The notes under the pieces: generated by a model
The model's database searches: none
The model's input: only the letters and a program-made list of their open reading frames with translations
What the model was told of the DNA's origin: nothing
In this document: positions 1 through 7,721 of the stretch, piece after piece
How positions within the stretch are numbered: the stretch's first letter is position 1
Layout of the letters: each line of letters begins with the position of its first letter
Source: Enterobacteriaceae bacterium
GTDB taxonomy: Bacteria > Pseudomonadota > Gammaproteobacteria > Enterobacterales > Enterobacteriaceae
Reading direction: 5' to 3'
Length of the DNA stretch: 64,000 nt
NCBI GenBank assembly: GCA_902363335.1
Contig: CABIZV010000001.1
Location: forward strand, 930,001 to 994,000
Position numbers and translations under genes: made by a program

Positions 1-123
1 ACAATACCCACCCTTATGGTGAGAACCCGTGCCTCCGTGCGGATGCTCGCCTTTCGGGCAAGCCATGGCTGATGCGGTTATCAGCATCAGTCCCAAACAC
101 ATCATTATTTTCTTCAATTTCAT
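1..123 (-). CDS. Small secreted His/Cys/Gly-rich peptide (partial)
   Basis: An open frame starts with ATG at 123 behind a good ribosome site (AAGGA) and runs off the left edge without a stop, so only the first 41 codons are seen. The first 20 or so residues form a typical signal peptide (basic start, LGLML core, ending ASAMA). The mature part opens with Cys and is rich in His and Gly (HPHGG, SHHKGG), ending YC at the edge. This suggests an exported, possibly metal-binding peptide. I do not recognise the family. It lies downstream of the ynjA-ynjF operon, separated from it by a terminator. Confidence 0.55.
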   Translation of the reverse strand, partial: MKLKKIMMCLGLMLITASAMACPKGEHPHGGTGSHHKGGYC

Positions 124-142
124 AAGATTTTCCTTGGTTAAT

Positions 143-171
143 AAAAAACCCGCGCATCATGCGCGGGTTCA
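143..171 (-). terminator. Intrinsic terminator after ynjF
   Basis: A GC-rich hairpin (AACCCGCGC / GCGCGGGTT) is followed on the minus strand by a T run. It lies 115 bases beyond the ynjF stop and just before the ribosome site of the small secreted peptide. Confidence 0.75.
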
Positions 172-286
172 AGTGTCGATTTGTGAGTGATGGTGCTATT
201 TGGGGAGGCCTAGGCCAAATGCCGTGGCGGCGGGCTTTACTGACTCAACGTCGTGAGAATTTCTGCCCCTGTGTAAATGGCCGATT

Positions 287-913
287 TTATTTTGCTGACG
301 AGTTAAGCAATTTTAGCGTCATGTACCCGCCCCAAACCCGGTTAAACGTCGTTAACCAGCACAGCGCGCCAAACACCCACGCCATCCACGCGAACCACGC
401 TGGAAACAGGCAGCCCAACACAAAGAGCAAAATCGTCTCGGTGCCTTCGGTTAGCCCGCCCAGATAGTAAAACGATTTATGGGCGTAGCCCGGGTTATCT
501 ATCTGATGCTTCGCCGCCAGTGCGGCAAACGCCAGAAAGCTGCTGCCGGTGCCTATAAACGCAAACAACAGCCAGCCTCCCGCCACGGCATTTGCCGCCG
601 GGTCGGCGAGGATAAAACCAAACGGCACCAGCGCGTAGAACAGAAAATCGAGGGCGATATCGAGAAAACCGCCCGCGTCCGTCAGGCCGCGACGGCGGGC
701 AAGCGCACCGTCAAGGCCATCAAACAGCCGGTTTAATACAATCGCCACCAGCGCGGGGACGTACCAGCCCAGCGCCAGGAACGGCAGCGCCAGTACGCCA
801 ATGGCAAATCCCACAAGGGTCATCCCATCCGCCGAAATGCCAGGACGATCCAGCGCTTGCGCCACCCGGTTAAGACTGGGTTTCAGGCGGGGATGCAGGT
901 GTTTATCAAGCAT
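287..913 (-). CDS. ynjF: CDP-alcohol phosphatidyltransferase family protein YnjF
   Basis: Inner-membrane protein of 208 residues matching E. coli YnjF (206). The family signature D-G-x2-A-R-x8-G-x3-D-x3-D is visible as DGLDGALARRRGLTDAGGFLDIALD around residues 60-85. These Asp residues bind the metal and the CDP moiety in phosphatidyltransferases. Several hydrophobic segments follow. ATG at 913 is chosen over an upstream TTG because it matches the E. coli start. It overlaps the end of ynjA by 8 bases, so translation is probably coupled. The physiological substrate of YnjF is not established. Confidence 0.88.
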   Translation of the reverse strand: MLDKHLHPRLKPSLNRVAQALDRPGISADGMTLVGFAIGVLALPFLALGWYVPALVAIVLNRLFDGLDGALARRRGLTDAGGFLDIALDFLFYALVPFGFILADPAANAVAGGWLLFAFIGTGSSFLAFAALAAKHQIDNPGYAHKSFYYLGGLTEGTETILLFVLGCLFPAWFAWMAWVFGALCWLTTFNRVWGGYMTLKLLNSSAK

Positions 914-1472
914 CAGTTTTACCCCCAACCGGACATAGCCCCTGCGAGGGGATCTCCAGCGCGGCGTTAAAACGGGCGGATAAATTCTGAAACGCCACCA
1001 GCGCGGTCATTTCGGTGATCTGCTCATCGTTAAAGTGACAGTGTAACTCTTTTTTCATCGTTTCGGTGATGTGCGGCGGCGTCGCGGTCATGCCATCCGC
1101 ATAACTCAGAGCCGCACGTTCAGACGCGCTAAACACCGTGGCGGTCTGCCAGTCGTTGAGCGCCTGAACTTTATCCATTGCCCCACAGCGCTCTACCAGA
1201 CGCAGGCTATTAGCATCGATGCAAAACGCACAGTCGCACTGCTGCGACACGCGGGTTAGCAGCAAAGCCCGCAGCGTCGGCTCAAGCCGGGCTTTTCGGC
1301 GCTCCAGATATCCGACAAACAGCGCAACCAGCCAGAACAGACGCGGCATACGCCCCCACCAGCGGGTCGGATTGAGCACACTGCCGTAATGTTTTTGCTG
1401 CATAGCAACGAGAGGTTTCAAACTCAGAGGTATCTGGCTGAGCGGCGGCACCCAGGGTTGTTGATTTTTCAC
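906..1472 (-). CDS. ynjA: Carboxymuconolactone decarboxylase / AhpD-like protein YnjA
   Basis: 188-residue homologue of E. coli YnjA, recognised from the RWWGR segment, the FVG-LER stretch and the AhpD-like core. The redox motif CDCAFCID near residue 80 holds the CxxC pair found in AhpD-type peroxidase partners, followed by the usual helices. The start is GTG behind a clear CAGGAG ribosome site. In E. coli ynjA begins the ynjABCDEF operon; here ynjB-E are absent and ynjA abuts ynjF directly, so this is a reduced version of that locus. The role is probably a small thiol oxidoreductase; the substrate is unknown. Confidence 0.85.
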   Translation of the reverse strand: MKNQQPWVPPLSQIPLSLKPLVAMQQKHYGSVLNPTRWWGRMPRLFWLVALFVGYLERRKARLEPTLRALLLTRVSQQCDCAFCIDANSLRLVERCGAMDKVQALNDWQTATVFSASERAALSYADGMTATPPHITETMKKELHCHFNDEQITEMTALVAFQNLSARFNAALEIPSQGLCPVGGKTDA

Positions 1473-1550
1473 CCGCAGACTCCTGCAAAACTTGGGGAAA
1501 CGACAAAGCAGCGATAATATGCCATTCCCTTTATCACGTCTTTGACCACT

Positions 1551-1961
1551 ATGCTGAAAACGATTGATGTTGTTGCCGCGATTATCGAAAAAAACGGCAA
1601 AATTCTACTTGCCCAGCGCCCTGCTCATGCCGATCAAGCTGGGCTATGGGAGTTTGCTGGGGGGAAAGTTGAGGCCGGTGAAAGCCAGCCGCAAGCGCTG
1701 GTGCGCGAACTCCAGGAAGAGCTCGCTATTCGGGCGTTCCCCGGTCGCTACATTGCCAGCCATCGGCGTGAGGTTTCCGGGCGAATGATTCATCTACACG
1801 CCTGGCATGTCGCGCGCTATGAAGGGGAAATTATCGCTCGCGAGCATAGCGCGCTGGCATGGTGTACGCCACAAGAGGCGATGAATTACGAGCTCGCCCC
1901 GGCCGATATCCCGCTACTTCAGGCGTTTATGGCTTTACCCGACGCCACACCAGCGGATTAG
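1551..1961 (+). CDS. nudG: Nudix hydrolase NudG (CTP / oxidised dCTP pyrophosphatase)
   Basis: 136-residue Nudix enzyme close to E. coli NudG, which hydrolyses pyrimidine nucleotides including 5-hydroxy-CTP and 2-hydroxy-dATP. The Nudix box GX5EX7REUXEEXGU is present near residues 35-57 (GGKVEAGES...ALVRELQEELAI). ATG at 1551 is preferred to the TTG at 1542 because it gives the E. coli length and N-terminus. The gene is divergent from ynjA, and its last 35 bases overlap the 3' end of ynjH on the other strand. Confidence 0.93.
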   Translation: MLKTIDVVAAIIEKNGKILLAQRPAHADQAGLWEFAGGKVEAGESQPQALVRELQEELAIRAFPGRYIASHRREVSGRMIHLHAWHVARYEGEIIAREHSALAWCTPQEAMNYELAPADIPLLQAFMALPDATPAD

Positions 1962-2196
1962 TGCTAATCGCGCGTTCATCGCGCTGGCACTGTAAAAGCA
2001 CGCCTTCAGTTTTAATCACTGCGCCTTCTGAATAGTTCTCATCCTGATAAATACAGCACTGAGAGCATGACTGCACGCGCTGGCTATTCGTGTTATTGCT
2101 AAAGACTTCAGGCGGAACGTTAACTTCCACCTGAGGCCTCGCCTGCGCAGCATGGCAACACAGTATCAGCGCCCCCGCAATCCATAACCTTTTCAT
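1927..2196 (-). CDS. ynjH: DUF1496 secreted protein YnjH
   Basis: 89 residues with a signal peptide (ending CHAAQA) and a Cys-rich centre (CSQCCIYQDENYSEGA) that marks the YnjH/DUF1496 family. It is expected in the periplasm. Function is unknown. The 3' end converges on and overlaps nudG, as in E. coli, and gdhA follows in the opposite direction. A GAGAT-type ribosome site precedes the ATG. Confidence 0.85.
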   Translation of the reverse strand: MKRLWIAGALILCCHAAQARPQVEVNVPPEVFSNNTNSQRVQSCSQCCIYQDENYSEGAVIKTEGVLLQCQRDERAISTNPLVWRRVKP

Positions 2197-2431
2197 TCGT
2201 TATCTCCTTAAAAAATCTCTTCTTATAACTATCGACCAAATTGGCGGCGAACTTAACTTTTTTCCCTCATCGCTTTTGGTTATGACCTTACCTTGAATAT
2301 TAATTTTATTACGCGCGGGGAAATTCCTTGTCATCGGTTAGCAGGGTGGTGATATAGTCGAAATAACGCACTGTATTAAACACAACCATAACAACTACAT
2401 ATATTCACAATCATAAGAGGTACCTATACTT

Positions 2432-3775
2432 ATGGACAAGGTTTGCTCCCTGGATTCCTTCCTGGCTCATGTTCAACAACGCGACCCACACCAGACCGAG
2501 TTTGCTCAGGCTGTACGTGAAGTGATGACAACGCTCTGGCCGTTCCTCGAACAGAACCCGCACTATCGCCAGCTTTCTTTGCTGGAGCGATTGGTTGAAC
2601 CTGAGCGTGTTATTCAGTTTCGCGTCGTGTGGGTAGACGACCGTAACCAGGTTCAGGTTAACCGCGCATGGCGCGTGCAGTTTAGCTCGGCTATCGGGCC
2701 GTTCAAAGGTGGGATGCGCTTCCACCCATCCGTTAACTTATCTATTCTGAAATTCCTCGGCTTCGAACAGACCTTTAAAAATGCGCTGACCACCCTGCCT
2801 ATGGGCGGCGGTAAAGGCGGTTCTGATTTCGATCCTAAAGGCAAAAGCGAAGGCGAAGTCATGCGTTTTTGCCAGTCGCTGATGACCGAACTGTACCGCC
2901 ATCTCGGTGCAGATACCGACGTCCCTGCCGGTGATATCGGCGTCGGTGGCCGTGAAGTCGGCTTTATGGCCGGGATGATGAAAAAACTCTCCAACAACAC
3001 CGCCTGCGTCTTTACCGGTAAAGGGCTGTCTTTCGGCGGCAGCCTGATTCGTCCAGAAGCCACGGGGTACGGTCTGGTCTATTTCACCGAAGCTATGCTC
3101 AAACGTCATGGTCTTGGTTTTGAAGGCACTCGCGTTGCGGTATCCGGCTCCGGTAACGTAGCACAATATGCCATCGAAAAAGCGATGGAGCTGGGTGCGC
3201 GCGTCATTACCGCCTCCGACTCCAGCGGTACCGTCGTGGATGAAGCCGGTTTCACGAAAGAAAAACTGGCGCGTCTTTGTGCCATCAAAGCCAGCCGTGA
3301 TGGTCGCGTTGCCGACTATGCGCGTGAATTTGGTCTGGTGTATCTGGAAGGCAAGCAGCCGTGGGGCGTGCCGGTGGATATCGCCCTGCCGTGCGCCACG
3401 CAGAACGAACTGGATGTTGAGGCCGCCCGCGTACTTATCGCCAACGGCGTGAAAGCCGTAGCCGAAGGCGCCAACATGCCTACCACCATTGAAGCGACCG
3501 ATTTGTTCCTCGAAGCGGGCGTACTGTTTGCACCGGGTAAAGCGGCTAACGCCGGCGGTGTCGCCACATCCGGTCTGGAAATGGCGCAAAACGCCGCACG
3601 TATGGGCTGGAAAGCGGAGAAGGTTGATGCGCGTCTGCATCACATCATGCTGGACATTCACCACGCCTGCGTTGAGCACGGCGGTGAAGCGAAACAGACC
3701 AACTACGTTCGCGGCGCGAATATCGCAGGCTTTGTGAAAGTGGCCGATGCGATGCTGGGACAAGGTGTGATTTAA
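2432..3775 (+). CDS. gdhA: NADP-specific glutamate dehydrogenase
   Basis: 447 residues, the same length as E. coli GdhA. It catalyses reductive amination of 2-oxoglutarate by ammonium with NADPH, the main ammonium assimilation route when ammonium and energy are ample. The catalytic lysine segment PMGGGKGGSDFDPKGK lies near residues 122-137, the second substrate segment PAGDIGVGGREVG follows, and the Rossmann motif GSGNVAQY lies near 240. The protein is cytosolic and hexameric in the family. The gene stands alone, with a 235-base upstream region and REP elements after its stop. Confidence 0.97.
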   Translation: MDKVCSLDSFLAHVQQRDPHQTEFAQAVREVMTTLWPFLEQNPHYRQLSLLERLVEPERVIQFRVVWVDDRNQVQVNRAWRVQFSSAIGPFKGGMRFHPSVNLSILKFLGFEQTFKNALTTLPMGGGKGGSDFDPKGKSEGEVMRFCQSLMTELYRHLGADTDVPAGDIGVGGREVGFMAGMMKKLSNNTACVFTGKGLSFGGSLIRPEATGYGLVYFTEAMLKRHGLGFEGTRVAVSGSGNVAQYAIEKAMELGARVITASDSSGTVVDEAGFTKEKLARLCAIKASRDGRVADYAREFGLVYLEGKQPWGVPVDIALPCATQNELDVEAARVLIANGVKAVAEGANMPTTIEATDLFLEAGVLFAPGKAANAGGVATSGLEMAQNAARMGWKAEKVDARLHHIMLDIHHACVEHGGEAKQTNYVRGANIAGFVKVADAMLGQGVI

Positions 3776-3789
3776 TCACGGTCAGGGAT

Positions 3790-3867
3790 GCCTGATGGCG
3801 CTACGCTTATCAGGCCTACAGGGTGTGAACGATGTAGGCCGGATAAGGCATCGCCGCCATCCGGCAC
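3790..3867. repeat. REP/BIME pair between gdhA and topB
   Basis: Two opposed REP palindromes: GCCTGATGGCG...TATCAGGCCTAC (3790-3819) and GTAGGCCGGATAAGG...GCCATCCGGCAC (3834-3867). This is the usual enterobacterial BIME form. It sits between convergent gdhA and topB, where it may protect 3' ends or act as a terminator-like structure. Confidence 0.85.
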
Positions 3868-3896
3868 CACAGCGCAACGACCTCACCTTATAAGCC

Positions 3897-5831
3897 CTAC
3901 GCGTCAGGCGCCGGGCTTGCTGCCCGCTTCTTCCCCTTGCCCTTACTGAACGTTTTCTTCGCCCCTCCCGCCGGAGCCGCTAGTCCTCTGAATTGTCTTA
4001 CCGGCGTGCTCTTAGCCTGGTCAATCAGCTGATACAGCGTTCCGACCAGCGGCTGCATAAAGTCCTGATAGCGGCACTGCTTTTCGCTGATTTGCGTCAG
4101 CGTTGATTCCCAGTGCGCGGTCATATCCGGGCGAGTCGCCATCTCCGGCAGAGAATGGAACAGCGCGCGACCGGGATCGGTTGAGATAATATAGCGCCCT
4201 TTCTTGCTGAGAAAACCGCGTTTAAACAGCAGCTCGATAATCCCCGCGCGGGTAGCTTCAGTGCCTAAACCGTCGGTGGCGCGGAGGATCTTCTTCAGAT
4301 CTTTATCCTGCACAAACCGCGCAATACCGGTCATGGCGGATAACAGCGTCGCATCGGTAAAGTGACGCGGCGGCTGGGTCTGACGCTCGACCACTTCACC
4401 GTTTTCGCACAGTAACTCATCGGCTTTGGCAGCCACCGGCAACGGCGTGCCGTCGTTTTCTTCATCGCGTTCTTTCGCCCCCAGCAGCGCACGCCAACCG
4501 GCTTCTGCGAGAAAACGCGCTTTCGCAACGAACTTACCGTTGGCAATATCGAGATCGATCTGGCACTTGCGGTAAACCGCATCCGGGCAAAACTGCATCA
4601 GATACTGGCTGGCAACCAGGCGATAAACCTTAGCTTCGTTTTCCGTCAGATTTACGTTGCTGGCCCGCGCGGTGGGAATAATCGCGTGGTGAGCGTCGAC
4701 CTTTTTATCATCCCAGCAGCGGTTGCGAATATCAGGATCCACCGCCGGTTGCGGCAACAGATCCGCCGCATGAACGCTGATGGCGTTGATTACCGCCTGT
4801 CGCCCGGCAAAATGTTCTTCCGGCAGATAGCGGCTATCGGAACGCGGATAGGTAATCAGTTTGTGGGTTTCATACAGTTTCTGGCAGATATCAAGCACGT
4901 TTTGCGCGCTCAATCCAAAGCGTTTGGCCGCTTCAATCTGCAAGGCGGAAAGCGAGAACGGCAGCGGTGCCGGTTCTGAATCCCGTTTATCATTATAGGC
5001 GGTGACTAACGCAGGCTGGCCGGTAATACGTTTGACGACATGTTCCGCCAGGGTGCGGTTGAGTAAACGCCCTTCTTCATCCTGATGCGGTTCGCAGGCT
5101 TCGCTCGGCTGCCAGGTGGCGGTAAAGCGTTCGTCTTTTGGCGTGACGATATGCGCCTTCACTTCAAAGAAGTCTTTCGAGACGAAGTTTTCAATCTCTT
5201 CATCACGACGCACCACTAATCCTAGCACCGGCGTCTGCACGCGGCCCACGGAAAGCACGCCCTGATAGCCCGCGTTACGCCCTAAAATGGTGTAAGCGCG
5301 GGTCATGTTGATACCGTACAACCAGTCGGCGCGCGCGCGGGCCAGCGCCGACACGCACAGCGGGATAAATTCGCTGTTGGCGCGCAGACGCGAAATGGCC
5401 CGTTCAACCGCCTGAGGATTGAGGTCGTTAATCAGGCAGCGCTGTACCTGACGGCGTTTGTCCGCCGCCAAATCCAGGTAATCCAGCACTTCATCCACCA
5501 GCAGTTGTCCTTCACGATCCGGGTCACCCGCGTGGACGACTTCGCTGGCTTCATGAATAAAACGCTTTATGACGTTAAGCTGCTTGGTAACCGATGCGCG
5601 CGGCTGGAGCTGCCACTTTTCGGGAACAATGGGCAAATCCTGTAGATTCCAGCGCGCGTAGCGGCTGTCATAAGCATCCGGCTGCGCCTGCTCCAGCAGG
5701 TGACCAATACACCAGGTCACCACCTGACCATTACCACATTCGATAAAACCGTCGCCTTTACGATGAGGCTTAGGCAGGACGTCAGCAATGGCGCGTGCCA
5801 GGCTTGGTTTTTCCGCGATAAACAGGCGCAT
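3897..5831 (-). CDS. topB: DNA topoisomerase III
   Basis: Type IA topoisomerase of 644 residues (E. coli 653). It decatenates replication intermediates and works with RecQ-type helicases. The TOPRIM acidic motif HAGDPDREGQLL lies near residues 101-112, and the active-site tyrosine is in TYPRSDSRYL near residue 330. The C-terminus is basic (FSKGKGKKRAASP), as in the family. It starts 4 bases after the selD stop, so the two genes are co-transcribed and probably translationally coupled, as in E. coli. Confidence 0.96.
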   Translation of the reverse strand: MRLFIAEKPSLARAIADVLPKPHRKGDGFIECGNGQVVTWCIGHLLEQAQPDAYDSRYARWNLQDLPIVPEKWQLQPRASVTKQLNVIKRFIHEASEVVHAGDPDREGQLLVDEVLDYLDLAADKRRQVQRCLINDLNPQAVERAISRLRANSEFIPLCVSALARARADWLYGINMTRAYTILGRNAGYQGVLSVGRVQTPVLGLVVRRDEEIENFVSKDFFEVKAHIVTPKDERFTATWQPSEACEPHQDEEGRLLNRTLAEHVVKRITGQPALVTAYNDKRDSEPAPLPFSLSALQIEAAKRFGLSAQNVLDICQKLYETHKLITYPRSDSRYLPEEHFAGRQAVINAISVHAADLLPQPAVDPDIRNRCWDDKKVDAHHAIIPTARASNVNLTENEAKVYRLVASQYLMQFCPDAVYRKCQIDLDIANGKFVAKARFLAEAGWRALLGAKERDEENDGTPLPVAAKADELLCENGEVVERQTQPPRHFTDATLLSAMTGIARFVQDKDLKKILRATDGLGTEATRAGIIELLFKRGFLSKKGRYIISTDPGRALFHSLPEMATRPDMTAHWESTLTQISEKQCRYQDFMQPLVGTLYQLIDQAKSTPVRQFRGLAAPAGGAKKTFSKGKGKKRAASPAPDA

Positions 5832-5835
5832 CGGT

Positions 5836-6879
5836 TTAGCGCAGCTCGATCATCGGACGGCCACCGCGTGCGGTCACCAGTTCGCCGATGGCGGTCAGGT
5901 TAATACCAAATTCCGCAGCGGCGGCATGAACGGCGTCTTCCGCCTCCGGGGTCACCGCAATAAGCAGGCCGCCGGAGGTTTGCGGATCGCACAGCAGCGC
6001 GCGCTGATCATCGCTCATCGCACCCATCATGTGGCCGTAGCTGGCAAAGTTACGTTCGGTACCGCCAGGCACCGCACCCAGCGCGATATACTCTTCCACG
6101 CCCGGCAATTTCGGCACAGCGTTAAAATCAATTTGCGCCTGTACGCCTGCGCCCTGACACATTTCGCTCAAGTGCCCCAGCAGACCAAAGCCGGTGACAT
6201 CGGTCATCGCCTTCACGCCGTCAATGTTGGCAAACGCAGAACCGACCAGATTCATCTGGCACATCACTTCCGTCGCTAAGCCCTGATGTTCAGGTTTTAA
6301 GAGCGATTTTTTCTCGGCGGTGGTTAACACGCCGATTCCCAGCGGTTTGGTCAAAAACAGCTTACAGCCGGCCTGGGCGGTGCTGTTTTTCTTCACCCGC
6401 TCCGTCGGTACGATACCGGTGACCGCGAGACCGAAAATCGGCTCAGGGGCATCGATAGAGTGTCCGCCCGCCAGCGCAATGCCGGCCTGTTTGCAGGCAA
6501 AACGCCCGCCTTCGGTCACTTGTCGGGCAATTTCGGGCGCCAGTGTATTGATAGGCCACCCGAGGATGGCAATCGCCATAATCGGTTTACCGCCCATCGC
6601 GAAAATGTCGCTTATCGCGTTGGTGGCGGCAATGCGGCCAAAGTCGAACGGATTATCGACAATCGGCATAAAGAAATCGGTGGTGCTGATAACGGAAGTT
6701 CCGTTACCGAGATCATAGACAGCAGCATCATCGCTTGTTTCGTTACCAACAAGCAGGTTCGGGTCGATAAACTTCGTTTGCTCGCTGTGCAGGATAGTCT
6801 GCAACACCTTCGGTGAAATTTTACAACCGCAACCCGCTCCGTGGCTGTACTGGGTTAAACGAATGGCCTGCTCGCTCAT
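5836..6879 (-). CDS. selD: Selenophosphate synthetase
   Basis: 347 residues, equal to E. coli SelD. It makes monoselenophosphate from selenide and ATP, the selenium donor for selenocysteine and for selenouridine in tRNA. The N-terminal catalytic GAGCGCK motif (Cys form, not Sec) is at residues 15-21 and the Walker-like Gly-rich segments follow. ATG at 6879 with AGGAG six bases upstream is chosen over a TTG two codons earlier. It is the first gene of a selD-topB pair; ydjA lies 130 bases upstream on the same strand. Confidence 0.96.
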   Translation of the reverse strand: MSEQAIRLTQYSHGAGCGCKISPKVLQTILHSEQTKFIDPNLLVGNETSDDAAVYDLGNGTSVISTTDFFMPIVDNPFDFGRIAATNAISDIFAMGGKPIMAIAILGWPINTLAPEIARQVTEGGRFACKQAGIALAGGHSIDAPEPIFGLAVTGIVPTERVKKNSTAQAGCKLFLTKPLGIGVLTTAEKKSLLKPEHQGLATEVMCQMNLVGSAFANIDGVKAMTDVTGFGLLGHLSEMCQGAGVQAQIDFNAVPKLPGVEEYIALGAVPGGTERNFASYGHMMGAMSDDQRALLCDPQTSGGLLIAVTPEAEDAVHAAAAEFGINLTAIGELVTARGGRPMIELR

Positions 6880-7008
6880 GGACAACTCCTGTCATTGCTC
6901 TGGCATTTGCGTAAGGGCTGTATGTTAACGCCAGAACCGGGCGGTGATAAGTACGACTGTCTGAATTCGAGGGTATTTGCCTGGAATCCAGACAATCGTC
7001 GCGGATTT

Positions 7009-7560
7009 TCAGAGATAACGGACAAAGGGGGCCGGATCGGGCGCAACAATTGTGGTCGACGCTTTCAGCTGCGGAGTTCCCAGATAGAGGAAACCGACGA
7101 TTTTATCCAGCGCACCGCAGCCAAGACCTTCGCGCACCACCGGACTCTCGGTCAGCGCGCCGCTGCGCCAGATGCCGTTAAAGCCCTGCGCTACCGCCGC
7201 CATCTGCATCGCCATCACCGCACACCCGGCCGACATCTCTTGTTCCCAGACAGGCACCTTAGGGTGATCCTGACATTTCGCGATAACCGCAATAATCAGC
7301 GGCGCACGGAACGGGGCATTACGCGCTTTTTCAATGGCTTTTTCATCACTTTGCGCGGCGACTGCGCCCTGCTCGAGCAAGCCGCTAAATCGGGTGCGCC
7401 CTTCGCCTTCAATAATAACAAACTGCCACGGCTGCAACGTGCCGTGATCCGGGGCGCGCATCCCAGCATGCAGGATATTTTGCAACTGTTCTCCGGCTGG
7501 CGCGGGTTCCGCCAGACGGGAAGCGCTGCGGCGATTCACCAGTAATTCAAGTGCATCCAT
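7009..7560 (-). CDS. ydjA: Nitroreductase family protein YdjA
   Basis: 183 residues, matching E. coli YdjA along its length. It is a minimal FMN-dependent NAD(P)H nitroreductase-fold protein. The N-terminal RRSASRL segment binds FMN phosphate; the C-terminal GFLYLGTPQ motif is also typical. The physiological substrate is not established. The gene is divergent from sppA and heads the ydjA-selD-topB run. Confidence 0.93.
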   Translation of the reverse strand: MDALELLVNRRSASRLAEPAPAGEQLQNILHAGMRAPDHGTLQPWQFVIIEGEGRTRFSGLLEQGAVAAQSDEKAIEKARNAPFRAPLIIAVIAKCQDHPKVPVWEQEMSAGCAVMAMQMAAVAQGFNGIWRSGALTESPVVREGLGCGALDKIVGFLYLGTPQLKASTTIVAPDPAPFVRYL

Positions 7561-7721
7561 CAGGTCACTCCTCTTACGTTATTTTTCATAAAATTAACAT
7601 GTGCGAGGAATTTGTTACAGCGCAGAAGGCGATTCCTGCTGACAACGGGCGACGGTCTATTTAGGATAGCCTGACGTTTTACCGTTTCGGTGAACCTTTT
7701 TCGTTATTGCAGGGAGAATAC

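Noticed and set aside
2738..3763. 341-codon frame antisense to gdhA
   Set aside because: Shadow of the gdhA codon pattern on the other strand; composition is unlike a protein and there is no family match.
6895..7545. 216-codon frame opposite ydjA
   Set aside because: Lies wholly antisense to a well-supported gene and shows no recognisable domain.
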